In this document: positions 44,771-54,699 of the stretch, in pieces
Numbering within the stretch: position 1 is the first letter of the stretch
Layout of the letters: the number at the start of each line of letters is the position of its first letter
The notes under the pieces: model-generated
What the model was told of the DNA's origin: nothing
The model's database searches: none
The model's input: the letters and a program-made list of their open reading frames with translations, nothing else
Made by a program: the position numbers and the translations under genes
NCBI RefSeq assembly: GCF_022763245.1
Contig: NZ_JALEGV010000043.1
Location: 124,001-188,000, forward strand
DNA from: Oricola sp.
GTDB taxonomy: Bacteria; Pseudomonadota; Alphaproteobacteria; Rhizobiales; Rhizobiaceae
Direction: 5' to 3'
Length of the DNA stretch: 64,000 nucleotides

Positions 44771-45205
44771 TCAGGTCAGGAAGCGCGGATCGAGCGGATG
44801 CTCGATGGCGCTCGTGATGGTGATTGCTCCGGCGTCCGGATGCCGCGGATTGATCAGATGGTTGAAGGCGTGCGGCATGATCACGCTCGGCACAACCATG
44901 ACAGGCGAAGCCGCCTCCGCGCAAAATGCGTCGAACAGGTCGCGCATCACCTGCATGTCGTCGCGCCAGGTATCCGGCAGATCGGGTGCGACGGGCGTGA
45001 TGGCGTGCGGAACCTCGATTTCAAGCAGCTTGTAGCTTTCCGGCATGGTCCACGGGTCGAAATGGACAAGGACTTCCAGCATCGCGGTCGAGGGATGGTC
45101 GGTGCAATAGACGATCGGCGTGCCGCGATTGTTCCAACGTCCCGCCATGCTCTCGCCGCCCCGTCCCGAAAGGTCGGCATAGTTGGAAATGCGCCAGATG
45201 CGCAC
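44771..45205 (-). CDS. RES domain toxin
   Basis: Toxin of a RES-Xre type II toxin-antitoxin pair, 144 residues. It begins with a GTG two bases after the antitoxin stop: RIWRISNYADLSGRGGESMA, GRWNNRGTPIVYCTDHPSTA and MLEVLVH carry the Arg, Tyr, and Glu residues typical of RES proteins, which degrade NAD+ (as in MbcT and P. putida Res). C-terminal phrases NPRHPDAGAI and LDPRFL are usual for the family. The end is directly adjacent to the convergent SDR gene. No truncation is seen, so it is probably active. Confidence 0.9.
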   Translation of the reverse strand: MRIWRISNYADLSGRGGESMAGRWNNRGTPIVYCTDHPSTAMLEVLVHFDPWTMPESYKLLEIEVPHAITPVAPDLPDTWRDDMQVMRDLFDAFCAEAASPVMVVPSVIMPHAFNHLINPRHPDAGAITITSAIEHPLDPRFLT

Positions 45206-45207
45206 GG

Positions 45208-45573
45208 CTACACGAACATGCCGTAGTCGATGGCATTGAGTTCGTCCTCGACGATCTGCGCACCCGTTTCCGATTCCAGCAGATCGATCGGCACGGCCTT
45301 GTCGAGCGCGCGGCTGGGTTCGCGCAGCCAGCGATTGGCCTTCTCCTCGTTGCCGAACACCCGGTGGGCGTGTTTCACGATCCGCTCCAGCCGGTGCACG
45401 CGGTCGGACTCGGCGAGGGTCAGCAGTTCCTCGTTCTTCTTGCGCCGGTCGAGCGTTCGACGCGGCGCGACGATGCGGTAGATTTCCTCTGACGAAAAGC
45501 CGAGCCCGACGAGGTCGGCTGCGCGCTGCGGCGATACGCGGAACTGTTCGGCAGTCGGGCTGTGAACGCTCAT
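45208..45573 (-). CDS. Xre/MbcA/ParS-type antitoxin (DUF2384)
   Basis: Antitoxin of the RES toxin, 121 residues. The N-terminal half is helical with a helix-turn-helix-like region (SPQRAADLVGLGFSSEEIYR, IVAPRRTLDRRKK). The C-terminal DUF2384 part RVFGNEEKANRWLREPSRAL and the end ETGAQIVEDELNAIDYG bind and block the RES active site in known pairs. The ATG at 45573 follows AAGGAGCCCATC. The gene precedes the toxin, the common order for these systems, and the pair probably represses its own promoter in 45574-45845. Confidence 0.91.
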   Translation of the reverse strand: MSVHSPTAEQFRVSPQRAADLVGLGFSSEEIYRIVAPRRTLDRRKKNEELLTLAESDRVHRLERIVKHAHRVFGNEEKANRWLREPSRALDKAVPIDLLESETGAQIVEDELNAIDYGMFV

Positions 45574-45845
45574 GATGGGCTCCTTCGCCAGATGCCGGCA
45601 AATATATGCGCAAATGGCCAAAATCTCAACCGAGGCGATTTGGCGCTTTATTCGCGCCGCCGCCATTGCTAAAAGCCCGGTCATGACTCCGGCCCGTTTC
45701 GCCATCATCCGAATTATTGGCCCGGCCTGCCGCTAGCACAGCGCCGCAGGACCGGGAACTCGCGCATATTTTCCGCGCACCCCAACCGATTTTCCGCTAA
45801 TGACCGCTGCAACTCCTTTCGCAGCCCTTCAACGAATGCAGACGA
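45574..45845. promoter_or_regulatory. Divergent region between the antitoxin gene and ileS
   Basis: This 272-base stretch separates two divergent genes and contains no convincing gene. It should hold the autoregulated toxin-antitoxin promoter and the ileS promoter. I saw no T-box or other riboswitch-like structure. A loose AT-rich block near 45600-45655 is the lowest-GC part. Confidence 0.4.
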
Positions 45846-48833
45846 ATGACCGATTCCGCTGACAATTCCGCGCTGGATTATTCCAAGACGCTCTATCTGC
45901 CCCAGACCGATTTCCCAATGCGCGCCGGCCTTCCCAAGAAGGAACCGGAGATCGTCGCCCGCTGGCAGGAGATGAACCTCTACAAGAAGCTGCGCGAGGA
46001 CGCCAAGGACCGTCCGCGCTACGTGCTGCATGACGGTCCGCCCTATGCCAACGGCAACATCCATATCGGCCACGCGCTGAACAAGATCCTCAAGGACGTC
46101 ATCACGCGCTCCTTCCAGATGCGCGGCCACGATTCCAACTACGTGCCCGGCTGGGACTGCCACGGCCTGCCGATCGAATGGAAGATCGAGGAACAGTACC
46201 GCGCCAAGGGCAAGAACAAGGACGAGGTGCCGGTCAACGAGTTCCGCCAGGAATGCCGCGACTTCGCGAGCAACTGGATCAAGGTCCAGTCGGAGGAGTT
46301 CAAGCGTCTCGGCATCGAGGGCGATTTCGACAAGCCCTACACGACGATGGATTTCCACGCCGAGGCGCGCATCGCAGGCGAACTCCTGAAATTCGCCATG
46401 TCCGGCCAGCTCTATCGCGGCTCCAAGCCGGTCATGTGGTCGGTCGTCGAGCGCACCGCGCTGGCCGAAGCCGAGGTCGAGTACCAGGAATACGAGTCCG
46501 ACACGATCTGGGTGGAGTTCCCGGTCGTGAACGGCGCGCCGGACCTGCTCGACGCCTTTGTCGTCATCTGGACGACCACGCCCTGGACGATCCCCGGCAA
46601 CCGCGCGGTCTCCTATTCCTCGCGCATCGCCTACGGCCTCTATGAGGTGACGGCGGCGGAGAACGATTTCGGCCCGCAGCCGGGCGACAAGCTGATCTTC
46701 GCGGATGCGTTGGCCGAGGAATCCTTCGCCAAGGCGAAGCTGCAGTTCAAGCGCGCGCGCACCGTCACGCCCGACGAACTCGGCGCGATGATCTGCGCCC
46801 ATCCGCTGGCCGGCTACGGCGACGGCTACCAGTTCGCCGTGCCGCTGATCGACGGCGACCACGTGACCGACGACGCCGGTACCGGTTTCGTCCACACCGC
46901 GCCGGGCCATGGCCGTGAGGACTTTGACGCCTGGATGGACTTCACCGGCGACCTGATGCGCAAATCCGCCTCGGGCAAGGAGCATTTCTTCTTCGACGCG
47001 GCGCGCGAATGTTTCGTCGTCGCCGGCAAGGATTTCCACACGGTGATCCCGTTCACGGTCGACGACGCCGGCTTCTTCACCAAGGACGCGCCGGGCTTCG
47101 GCCCGGATCGTGACGGCGGGCCGGCGCGCGTCATCGACGACAAGGGCAAGAAGGGCGACGCCAACAAGGCCGTCATCGAGGCGCTGATCGCCGCCGATCG
47201 GCTGTTCGCGCGCGGCCGCCTGAAGCATGACTATCCGCATTCCTGGCGCTCCAAGAAGCCGGTCATCTTCCGCAACACGCCGCAATGGTTCGTCCACATG
47301 GACATGGATCTCGGCGACGACACGACGCTTCGCTCCCGCGCCCTGAAGGCGATCGAAGAGACCCGCTTTGTGCCGAAGGCCGGCCAGACGCGGCTGCGCT
47401 CCATGATCGAGGACCGTCCCGACTGGGTGCTGTCGCGCCAGCGCGCCTGGGGCGTGCCGATCTGCGTCTTCGCCGACGCGGAGGGCAACGTCCTGAAGGA
47501 CGAGGCGGTCAACAAGCGCATCCTCGACGCCTTCGAGGAAGAGGGGGCCGACGCCTGGTTCGCCGACGGCGCCGCCGAGCGCTTCCTCGGCAACGACCAC
47601 GATCCGGCGACATGGCGCCAGGTCACCGACATCCTCGACGTCTGGTTCGATTCCGGTTCCACCCACACCTTCACGCTGGAGGACCGCCCGGATCTCAAAT
47701 GGCCGGCCGACGTCTATCTGGAAGGTTCCGACCAGCATCGCGGTTGGTTCCATTCCTCGCTGCTGGAAAGCTGCGGCACGCGCGGCCGCGCGCCCTACGA
47801 CACCGTCATCACCCATGGCTTCACCATGGCCGAGGACGGCAAGAAGATGTCGAAGTCGCTCGGCAACCAGGTCTTCCCGCAGGACGTGATGAAGGAATCG
47901 GGCGCCGACATCCTGCGCCTGTGGGTGATGAACACCGACTACTGGGAAGACCAGCGCCTCGGCAAGACGATCATCCAGACCAACATCGACGCCTATCGCA
48001 AGATGCGCAACACGATACGCTGGATGCTCGGCACGCTCGCCCATGACGAGGGCGACAACGTGGAGCTTTCGGCGATGCCGGAACTGGAGCGGCTGATGCT
48101 GCACCGGCTCTGGGAGCTCGATGCGGTGGTCAACAAGGGCTATGACGATTTCGACTTCAAGCGCATCGCCCGCACCCTGCTCGACTTCATGGTGATCGAG
48201 CTGTCGGCGTTCTATTTCGACATCCGCAAGGACGCGCTTTACTGCGACGCCCCGTCGAGCCCGCGCCGCAAGGCCGCGCTGCAGGTCGTGCGCCAGATCT
48301 TCGACCGGCTCGTCACCTGGCTTGCCCCGATGCTGCCCTTCACCACGGAAGAGGCCTGGCTGTCGCGCCATCCCGAGGCCGTGTCGGTGCATCTCGAGCA
48401 GTTCCGCGACTGCCCGGACACGTGGCGCAACGACGCGCTGTCGGAAAAATGGAAGAAGGTGCGCCAGGTGCGCCGCGTCGTCACCGGCGCGCTCGAGATC
48501 GAGCGCAAGGAGAAGCGGATCGGCTCGTCGCTGGAGGCGGCGCCCTTCGTGCATGTCACCGACGACGCGTTGCGCGCGGCGATCGAGGATCTCGACATGG
48601 CCGAGATCTGCATCACCTCGGCCATCTCGGTCTCGCCGAAGCCGGCGCCGAGCGGTGCCTTCACGCTGCCGGAAGTCGCCGGCGTGGCGGTCGTGCCGGA
48701 ACTGGCGATGGGCAACAAATGCGCACGCTCCTGGCGGGTGACCGAGGATATCGGCTCCGATGCTGAATTCCCGGAGGTTTCGGCGCGCGATGCGGCGGCC
48801 CTGCGTGAATTGCGCGCGCTCGGCCGTCTGTGA
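45846..48833 (+). CDS. ileS: Isoleucyl-tRNA synthetase
   Basis: Class I synthetase charging tRNA-Ile, 995 residues, a normal length for the alphaproteobacterial enzyme. The HIGH motif is [10 protein letters not shown] with H73-H76, and KMSKS is at 667-671 ([10 protein letters not shown]). The editing-domain landmark [19 protein letters not shown] lies near 240-258. The C-terminal anticodon domain ends at LRALGRL. The start at 45846 has no strong Shine-Dalgarno, but [19 protein letters not shown] matches the family. It is divergent from the toxin-antitoxin operon. Confidence 0.97.
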   Translation: MTDSADNSALDYSKTLYLPQTDFPMRAGLPKKEPEIVARWQEMNLYKKLREDAKDRPRYVLHDGPPYANGNIHIGHALNKILKDVITRSFQMRGHDSNYVPGWDCHGLPIEWKIEEQYRAKGKNKDEVPVNEFRQECRDFASNWIKVQSEEFKRLGIEGDFDKPYTTMDFHAEARIAGELLKFAMSGQLYRGSKPVMWSVVERTALAEAEVEYQEYESDTIWVEFPVVNGAPDLLDAFVVIWTTTPWTIPGNRAVSYSSRIAYGLYEVTAAENDFGPQPGDKLIFADALAEESFAKAKLQFKRARTVTPDELGAMICAHPLAGYGDGYQFAVPLIDGDHVTDDAGTGFVHTAPGHGREDFDAWMDFTGDLMRKSASGKEHFFFDAARECFVVAGKDFHTVIPFTVDDAGFFTKDAPGFGPDRDGGPARVIDDKGKKGDANKAVIEALIAADRLFARGRLKHDYPHSWRSKKPVIFRNTPQWFVHMDMDLGDDTTLRSRALKAIEETRFVPKAGQTRLRSMIEDRPDWVLSRQRAWGVPICVFADAEGNVLKDEAVNKRILDAFEEEGADAWFADGAAERFLGNDHDPATWRQVTDILDVWFDSGSTHTFTLEDRPDLKWPADVYLEGSDQHRGWFHSSLLESCGTRGRAPYDTVITHGFTMAEDGKKMSKSLGNQVFPQDVMKESGADILRLWVMNTDYWEDQRLGKTIIQTNIDAYRKMRNTIRWMLGTLAHDEGDNVELSAMPELERLMLHRLWELDAVVNKGYDDFDFKRIARTLLDFMVIELSAFYFDIRKDALYCDAPSSPRRKAALQVVRQIFDRLVTWLAPMLPFTTEEAWLSRHPEAVSVHLEQFRDCPDTWRNDALSEKWKKVRQVRRVVTGALEIERKEKRIGSSLEAAPFVHVTDDALRAAIEDLDMAEICITSAISVSPKPAPSGAFTLPEVAGVAVVPELAMGNKCARSWRVTEDIGSDAEFPEVSARDAAALRELRALGRL

Positions 48834-48981
48834 CGAAGAGGTGGTCGAGCGGCGGCGATGACGTGGTGCATTGCCGATTTCGGTGTTTTTCGCTAGACCA
48901 TCATGAATTCGCCGGATTTTCCGGTCAGCCCGAAGGCGGAGCGGCGGTGACGCCTTCGACCATGGATATGGCAGAGCAGTG

Positions 48982-49554
48982 ATGACAGACAGCAACCGAC
49001 CGGCGCGGATCGCCGCTTACGGCACGCTCGCAGCGAGCGCCCTTGTCCTTTCCGGTTGCCTCGGCCCCACCTACGGGACGGACAAGCCGGCCATGACCCA
49101 GTTCATGGAAGACATCGGCAGCTCGATGACGCTGGGTGGCGGAAAGCGCACCCGGATCGACTACAAGCCGCGCCCCGGCCTGGTCGAGCCGAGCGACACG
49201 AGCGTCCTGCCGCCGCCGCAGCAGAACATCGCCGAAGCGTCGCAGGAATGGCCCGAATCGCCTGAAGAGCGCCTGCAGCGCATCAAGAAGGAGATCGACG
49301 AGGGCCGCGAGCTTCCCGCCCTGACCGACATCGACGATCCGGACGTGACTGTGCAGACGACGAGCCGCCAGGTGGCGACCGCCAATCAGCGCGTCTATCT
49401 GACCGATCCGCCGACGGAATATCGTCAGCCGGCCCAGACCGCGGCCTATGGCGAACTCGGCGAGACCGAAGCCACCAAGGAACGCCGCCGCAAGAAGGCG
49501 GCCGAGGCCGGCGAGAAGCCGGGCGGCTGGCGCCGTTTCGTTCCCTGGCTCTGA
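48982..49554 (+). CDS. Putative lipoprotein
   Basis: A 190-residue protein with a lipoprotein signal: a basic start and hydrophobic stretch ending in the lipobox LVLSGC (Cys at about 25), followed by LGPTYGTDKPAMTQFMEDI. The mature part is hydrophilic, charged and low in aromatic residues, and ends GGWRRFVPWL, an aromatic tail that may contact the membrane. The ATG at 48982 is chosen over an adjacent GTG. I do not recognise a named family, although similar ileS-linked lipoproteins occur in rhizobia as far as I recall. It is convergent with tadA. Confidence 0.82.
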   Translation: MTDSNRPARIAAYGTLAASALVLSGCLGPTYGTDKPAMTQFMEDIGSSMTLGGGKRTRIDYKPRPGLVEPSDTSVLPPPQQNIAEASQEWPESPEERLQRIKKEIDEGRELPALTDIDDPDVTVQTTSRQVATANQRVYLTDPPTEYRQPAQTAAYGELGETEATKERRRKKAAEAGEKPGGWRRFVPWL

Positions 49555-49575
49555 CGCTTGGCTGACGCCCGGGGC

Positions 49576-50007
49576 CTATTGGCGCCGTTCTGAGAAAAAG
49601 GACTTCAGCAGGCTCGCCGCCGCCGCTTCGCCGATGCCCGGATAGATTTCCGGGGCGTGGTGGCAGGTCGGGCTTGCAAAGAAGCGCACGCCGGACGTGA
49701 CGGCGCCGCCCTTGGCGTCTTCCGCCGCGAAGTAGAGCCGTCGGATGCGCGCGAAGGATATCGCCGCGGCGCACATGGTGCAGGGCTCCAGCGTGACATA
49801 GAGGTCGCATCCCTCCAGGCGTTCCTGCTGCAGGTTGCCGCAGGCTTCCCGGATGGCCAGGATTTCGGCATGGGCCGTGGGGTCGTTGAATTCGCGTGTC
49901 CGGTTGCCGGCCGCTCCGACGATCGTCGCGCCGCGCACCACGATCGCGCCGACCGGCACCTCGCCGCGCTGTGCGGCGGCGTGGGCCTCGCTCAGCGCCC
50001 GATCCAT
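49576..50007 (-). CDS. tadA: tRNA-specific adenosine deaminase TadA
   Basis: Converts adenosine 34 of tRNA-Arg(ACG) to inosine. The zinc-deaminase motifs are complete: TAHAEILAIREA with the HAE and LEPCTMCAAAI with PCxxC (about residues 44-55 and 73-83 from the ATG at 50007). The start EVPVGAIVV near residue 16 is typical of TadA. The frame also opens with a TTG at 50049, adding MSEIPAATAKFPDF; either start gives a full enzyme. It is divergent from the pseudouridine synthase gene, so two RNA-modification genes share this region. Confidence 0.92.
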   Translation of the reverse strand: MDRALSEAHAAAQRGEVPVGAIVVRGATIVGAAGNRTREFNDPTAHAEILAIREACGNLQQERLEGCDLYVTLEPCTMCAAAISFARIRRLYFAAEDAKGGAVTSGVRFFASPTCHHAPEIYPGIGEAAAASLLKSFFSERRQ

Positions 50008-50112
50008 GAAGTCCGGAAATTTGGCGGTTGCGGCTGGAATTTCGGACAAGGTTTCTCTCGCATGACCGGCCCCTGACTGCTAGGGGAGCCGTCGAATGAA
50101 GGCAAACAGCAA

Positions 50113-51810
50113 ATGACGAACGAAGACAAGCCTGGCGGGCGCTCCGGCAAACCCGCGGGCGGCGGACAGAAGGGACGTGGCGGCAAATCCGGCGAGCTGC
50201 GCTCCAGGGGATTCAAGGGCAGCCCGGCCGGCGCCCGGGGCGGCAAGGGCGAAGGACGCTCGCGCGGCTTCAAGGACCGGCCTGACGGCGGCGCCCCGCG
50301 ACGCGAGGGTGACGACAAGCCGCGCCCCTATCGCGAGCGCCCGGCGCGTGACGGCGACAAGCCCCGCGCATTCCGCGAGCGGCCGCAGCGCGACGGCGAC
50401 GACAAGCCGCGCGCGCCGCGGGACGGCGACAGGTCGCGCGGTTTTCGCGATCGCCCGCAACGCGACGGCGACAGGCCGCGCAGTTTCGGCGGCAGACCGG
50501 ATCGCGATCGCGATCGGCCTTCGCGCCCGCCCCGGGAAGATCGCCGTGACGATCGCCGGGCCGCACCCGACGCCCGTGACGATGCGCAGGCGGATTCGTC
50601 GGCCGAGGCCGAAGGCGAACGCATCTCCAAATATCTGGCGCGCGCCGGCGTCGCCTCGCGCCGCGACGCCGAACGCATGATCGAATCCGGTCGCGTCACG
50701 CTCAACGGCGTGAAGCTCGAAACGCCGGCCGTCAACGTCACGGCGTCCGACGTCATCCTGGTCGACGGCGAACCGATCCCCGAGATCGAGCGCACCCGTC
50801 TCTGGCTCTATCACAAGCCCGCCGGCCTGGTGACGACGAACCGCGATCCGCAGGGCCGTCCGACCGTGTTCGACAAGCTGCCCGGCGACATGCCGCGCGT
50901 GCTCTCCGTCGGCCGTCTCGACATCAACACCGAGGGCCTGCTGCTGCTCACCAACGACGGCGGCGTGGCGCGGATGCTGGAACTGCCGCAGACCGGCTGG
51001 CTGCGCCGCTACCGCGTGCGCGCCCACGGCAAGGTGGACCAGAAGCAGCTCGACGGATTGAAGAACGGCATCGCCGTCGACGGCGTCTTCTACGGCGCGG
51101 TGGAAGCCGAGCTCGAGCGCGAGCAGGGCTCCAACGTCTGGCTCACCGTCGGCCTGCGCGAAGGCAAGAACCGCGAGGTCAAGAACGTCCTCGGCGCGCT
51201 CGGCCTCGAGGTGAACCGCCTCATCCGCATTTCCTTCGGGCCCTTCCAGCTCGGCGAACTGCCGGAGGGCGCTGTTCTGGAAATCCGCGGCAAGACGCTG
51301 CGCGACCAGCTCGGCGACCGGCTGATCGCCGAAGCCGGCGCGAATTTCGACGCGCCGGTGCGCAAGCCTTTCTCCAACAAGCCGGTCAGCGGCACGGAAG
51401 GCGAGACGCGGCTGGTCAAGGTGAAGAAACACGGCGACTGGGTCAGCGCCTCGCCGGAGAGCGGCGCGCCACGTCGCGGCAAGAAGGGCGTCGAGCGCGA
51501 CGAGGCGCTGTCGCGCCTGGACACGCGCAAGCCCGAGCGTCGCAAGGCCCCGTCGGCCGCCGGCGGCGAATCCGACAAGCAGCGTCACGGGCGTTCCTCC
51601 AATGTCTGGATGGCCCCCGGCGCCCGCCCGATGGGCAAGAAGCCGAAGCCGGCGCCCGAGGGCGCGCCGCGCGGCGGCAAATCCGCCGGTCCCGGCAAAA
51701 CCGGCGGCCCGCGCAAGCCCGGCGGTCCCGGCAAACCGTCAGGCCCCGGCAAATCCGGCCGGCCCGGATCGTTCTCTCGACCCGGCAAGGGGCCGAAAGG
51801 GAAGGGATAG
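50113..51810 (+). CDS. rluB: RluB/RsuA-type rRNA pseudouridine synthase with long disordered arms
   Basis: Isomerises a uridine in 23S rRNA (U2605 for RluB of E. coli). The 565-residue protein is about twice the usual size. The S4 domain is at about 171-230 ([20 protein letters not shown]), and the catalytic domain follows, with [18 protein letters not shown] at 267-284 and catalytic D270. The first 170 residues are a repetitive Arg/Asp/Gly-rich arm and the last 120 are Gly/Pro/Lys-rich with repeated G-P-G-K units. These arms are low-complexity and likely bind RNA or are disordered. Rhizobial relatives carry similar arms. It is four bases before rsmD. Confidence 0.93.
   Translation: MTNEDKPGGRSGKPAGGGQKGRGGKSGELRSRGFKGSPAGARGGKGEGRSRGFKDRPDGGAPRREGDDKPRPYRERPARDGDKPRAFRERPQRDGDDKPRAPRDGDRSRGFRDRPQRDGDRPRSFGGRPDRDRDRPSRPPREDRRDDRRAAPDARDDAQADSSAEAEGERISKYLARAGVASRRDAERMIESGRVTLNGVKLETPAVNVTASDVILVDGEPIPEIERTRLWLYHKPAGLVTTNRDPQGRPTVFDKLPGDMPRVLSVGRLDINTEGLLLLTNDGGVARMLELPQTGWLRRYRVRAHGKVDQKQLDGLKNGIAVDGVFYGAVEAELEREQGSNVWLTVGLREGKNREVKNVLGALGLEVNRLIRISFGPFQLGELPEGAVLEIRGKTLRDQLGDRLIAEAGANFDAPVRKPFSNKPVSGTEGETRLVKVKKHGDWVSASPESGAPRRGKKGVERDEALSRLDTRKPERRKAPSAAGGESDKQRHGRSSNVWMAPGARPMGKKPKPAPEGAPRGGKSAGPGKTGGPRKPGGPGKPSGPGKSGRPGSFSRPGKGPKGKG
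50290..50545 (+). repeat. Degenerate in-gene repeat coding for RDGD/RERP units
   Basis: GCGCGACGGCGACAAGCC-like units recur about eight times inside the N-terminal arm of the pseudouridine synthase gene, coding for repeats such as [19 protein letters not shown]. Copies differ, so the array is old rather than freshly expanded. Length changes between strains are expected. Confidence 0.7.
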
Positions 51811-51813
51811 GTC

Positions 51814-52392
51814 GTGCGCGTCGTCGGCGGGAGTTTTCGCGGGCGAACGCTCGCTTCGCCGAAAGCCGGCTCGTCGGCGATTCGTCCGACGACCGACCGC
51901 ACGCGCGAGAGCCTGTTCAACATCCTCGCCCATGCCTGGCCGGAGAAGCTCGACGGAAGCCGCGTGCTCGACCTCTTCGCCGGCACCGGCGCCGTCGGCG
52001 TCGAGGCGCTGTCGCGCGGCGCGGCGTCCGCCTTGTTCATCGAGCAGTCGGTGGAAGGCCGCGGCCTGATCCGCTCCAATGTCGAGGCCCTGGGTCTGCA
52101 GGGGCGCACCAAGCTGTTTCGCCGCGACGCCACGCGCATGGGCGAGGTCGGCACGATGGAGCCCTTCGATCTGGTCTTCGCCGATCCGCCCTATGGTAAG
52201 GGACTGGCCGAGCGCGCGCTCGCCTCCCTGCGCGACGGCGGCTGGCTGAAGCCGGACGCGCTCGTCATCGTGGAGGAGGCGGCGTCGGCCGGGTTCACCG
52301 TGCCGCAGGGGTTTCACCTTGCCGAAACGCGTGATTTCGGCGAAACCCGTATGTACTTCATGACTGGCGGCGACCATGACCGGACCGAGTGA
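51814..52392 (+). CDS. rsmD: 16S rRNA (guanine(966)-N2)-methyltransferase RsmD
   Basis: Methylates G966 of 16S rRNA. The 192-residue product starts at a GTG: MRVVGGSFRGRTLASPKA, IRPTTDRTRESLFNIL (about 23-38), the SAM motif VLDLFAGTGAVGVEALSRGA (about 51-70) and the catalytic DPPY at 124-127. It is four bases after the pseudouridine synthase gene and overlaps the patatin gene by 17 bases, so the three are one operon. Confidence 0.95.
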   Translation: MRVVGGSFRGRTLASPKAGSSAIRPTTDRTRESLFNILAHAWPEKLDGSRVLDLFAGTGAVGVEALSRGAASALFIEQSVEGRGLIRSNVEALGLQGRTKLFRRDATRMGEVGTMEPFDLVFADPPYGKGLAERALASLRDGGWLKPDALVIVEEAASAGFTVPQGFHLAETRDFGETRMYFMTGGDHDRTE

Positions 52393-53266
52393 AACCAGGG
52401 TGAAACCGCAACCGTCGCGATCTTCGGATCCGACGGTGGCCGTCGCCTTCGGCGGTGGCGGGGCGCGGGGCCTGGCGCATACCCACATCATTCGCGCGCT
52501 CGACGACATGGGCATCCGGCCCGTCGCGATCAGCGGCTCCTCCATCGGCGCCATCATGGGCGCGGCCATGGCCAGCGGCATGACGGGCGAGGAGATCAGC
52601 GACTACACGCTCGGTCTCGTCGGCAACACGACCGACATCGTCGCCCGCCTGTTCCGCCGCCCGGCCTCGATTGCCGCCGCGACCGACCGCGGTTTCCGCA
52701 TCGGCCAGTTCGACGTGCAGCGCATCGTGCAGAACTTCATGCCGGATTCGGTTCCCCATGAGTTCGACCGGCTGCAGATCCCGCTCTCCGTCATCGCCAC
52801 CGACTATTACGGCCATCACGAGACCGTCTTCGAGGAAGGCGACCTGTGGTCCGCGCTGGCGGCATCGGCGGCCATCCCGGCGCTGTTTCGCCCGGTGCGC
52901 CGCGACGGCCGCATCTTCATCGACGGCGGCATTTTCAACCCGGTGCCCTACGACCACATCCTCGGCAAGGCCGACATCGTGCTGGCCATCGACGTCGTCG
53001 GCACGCCGCGCGGCGACTCGCGCCGCATCCCCCGGCCGATCGACAGCCTCTACGGCACGTCGCAGCTTATGATGCGCTCGATCCTGAAGCTGAAGCTGAA
53101 GGTGCAGCCGCCGGACGTCTTCATCCAGCCGCCGGTCTCCAATTTCCGGGTGATGGATTTCCTCAAGGCGCGGCAGATCGTCGAGGTCACCGCACCCGTC
53201 TATGACGAGGTCCGGCGCAAGCTCGAACGCGCGCTCGAGGATCGGGTCCGGGAGCCGGCCGGCTAA
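52376..53266 (+). CDS. Patatin-like phospholipase family protein
   Basis: A 296-residue patatin-type lipid acyl hydrolase. The oxyanion loop is AFGGGGARGLAH (about 24-35), the nucleophile elbow is GSSIG with Ser56, and the catalytic Asp is D183 in FIDGGIFNPV. Both halves of the Ser-Asp dyad are present, so it should be active. There is no signal peptide, which suggests a cytosolic or peripheral membrane protein. The RssA/NTE-like C-terminus (RQIVEVTAPVYDEVRRKLER) is typical of the proteobacterial group. The substrate is unknown. Its start lies inside the end of rsmD. Confidence 0.93.
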   Translation: MTGPSETRVKPQPSRSSDPTVAVAFGGGGARGLAHTHIIRALDDMGIRPVAISGSSIGAIMGAAMASGMTGEEISDYTLGLVGNTTDIVARLFRRPASIAAATDRGFRIGQFDVQRIVQNFMPDSVPHEFDRLQIPLSVIATDYYGHHETVFEEGDLWSALAASAAIPALFRPVRRDGRIFIDGGIFNPVPYDHILGKADIVLAIDVVGTPRGDSRRIPRPIDSLYGTSQLMMRSILKLKLKVQPPDVFIQPPVSNFRVMDFLKARQIVEVTAPVYDEVRRKLERALEDRVREPAG

Positions 53267-54690
53267 CCCAGCGTCGCCGCCTTGCCCGTCGAGAAGGGCG
53301 ATTGCGCCGTCGGCGGCGGGCTCGGCAGGTTGTCGTCATGGTCGCGGCGGTCGCGCTGCTCGATCGAGGCGATGACGCGAAAACACGCAAACACCGCCGC
53401 CACGCCGAACACCACCGCTCCCAGCGCCCAGCCGGCGATCACCCCGATCGCGCCGTACCATTGCGCGCCGAGCCAGACGAAGGGGATGACGCCGAGGGTT
53501 GAGCGGCCCCAGTTCAGCACAGTCGAATAGAGCGCGAAGCCGAGATTGTTGAAGGCGGCGTTGGCGACGAACAGCGCGCCATTGAACAGGAAGCTTGCGG
53601 CGGCGAAGAGGCAGAAGAACACCACCAGCTCGCGCGCCTCGCCCTCGGCGCGGAAGACGTCCGCTACCAGTCCGGAGGAAAGCGCCAGCAGCCCCCAGAT
53701 GACAAGCACGTAGATCGTCGTGAAGATCAGCGCGTCGCGCATCGTCTCGAACAGGCGGTGATAGAGCTTGGCGCCGTAATTCTGGCCGAGGATCGGCCCG
53801 ACCGCGCCCGACAGCGAGAAGATCACCCCGAAGGCGACCGGGATCAGCCGGCCGATGATCGCCCATCCGGCCACGGCGCCGTCGCCGAAGGAGGCGATCT
53901 GCGCCGTCACATAGGCGTTGCCCACGGGTGTGGCGAGCTGGGTCATCACCGCCGGCCCGCCAATGTTGAAGAACGGCCGCATCGCCTCGCGCAGCACCGC
54001 GATGTCCGGCCGGGCGATCAGCTTGTGCACGACCACGGCCCCATGCAGCCCGACCGCCAGCAGGACGATGCGCGACAGCACGGTGGAAATCGCCGCGCCC
54101 TGCAGGCCGAGATCGAGGCCGAAGATCAGCAGCGGATCGAGCACCGCGGCCGCCGCGCCGCCGGCCAGCGTCACATACATGGCGCGCCGCGCGTCGCCGA
54201 CGCCGCGCAGGATGCCCGTCGTGCACATGCCGAGCGCCATCACGGGAATGGAGGGAAACACGATGCGCAGGAAACTGTCGGCCAGCGCCTTCGTCTCGCC
54301 CTGCGCGCCGATCAGCCCGAGCAGTTGCGGGATGAGCAGCCAGGCGGAGACCGAGATCACCGTCGTCACCACGGCCATGAACAGCATCGCCGCCCCGCCC
54401 CGCCGCGCCGCTTCGGCGCGATTGCCGGCGCCGAGCGCGCGCGACACCATCGCCCCGGTCGCGATCGTCAGTCCGATCGCCGCCGAGATGGTGAAGAACA
54501 TCAGCGTGCCGGCATAGCCGATCGCCGCGGCCAGCTCGGCCTGGCCGAGCAGCGAGATGTAGAAAAGGTTGAGCGCGTCGACCGCGAAGATCGCCACAAG
54601 GCCGATCGAGCCTGTCATCGTCATCACCACCACATGGCGCATGGTCGAGCCGGAGGTGAATTTCGCCTTGTCGCCAGCGGGTGGGGCCAT
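53263..54690 (-). CDS. MATE family efflux transporter
   Basis: A 475-residue multidrug/toxin extrusion protein with twelve hydrophobic segments. Conserved pieces are FAVDALNLFYISLLGQAELA near 36-55, GAMVSRALGAGNRAEAARRG near 80-99 and GPILGQNYGAKLYHRLFETM near 300-319. The C-terminus is a proline-rich tail (NLPSPPPTAQSPFS) and the gene overlaps the end of the convergent patatin gene by 4 bases. It is ten bases after the VOC gene. Its sequence is clearly different from the other MATE protein at 32059-33444. Confidence 0.93.
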   Translation of the reverse strand: MAPPAGDKAKFTSGSTMRHVVVMTMTGSIGLVAIFAVDALNLFYISLLGQAELAAAIGYAGTLMFFTISAAIGLTIATGAMVSRALGAGNRAEAARRGGAAMLFMAVVTTVISVSAWLLIPQLLGLIGAQGETKALADSFLRIVFPSIPVMALGMCTTGILRGVGDARRAMYVTLAGGAAAAVLDPLLIFGLDLGLQGAAISTVLSRIVLLAVGLHGAVVVHKLIARPDIAVLREAMRPFFNIGGPAVMTQLATPVGNAYVTAQIASFGDGAVAGWAIIGRLIPVAFGVIFSLSGAVGPILGQNYGAKLYHRLFETMRDALIFTTIYVLVIWGLLALSSGLVADVFRAEGEARELVVFFCLFAAASFLFNGALFVANAAFNNLGFALYSTVLNWGRSTLGVIPFVWLGAQWYGAIGVIAGWALGAVVFGVAAVFACFRVIASIEQRDRRDHDDNLPSPPPTAQSPFSTGKAATLG

Positions 54691-54699
54691 CAATCGATC

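Noticed and set aside
45714..48995. A 1093-residue open frame on the minus strand across ileS
   Set aside because: It is the mirror of a real GC-rich gene: ileS has all synthetase motifs, whereas the antisense product is arginine/histidine-rich without any known domain. Similar long antisense frames at 3143-4582 and 24066-25511 were left out for the same reason.
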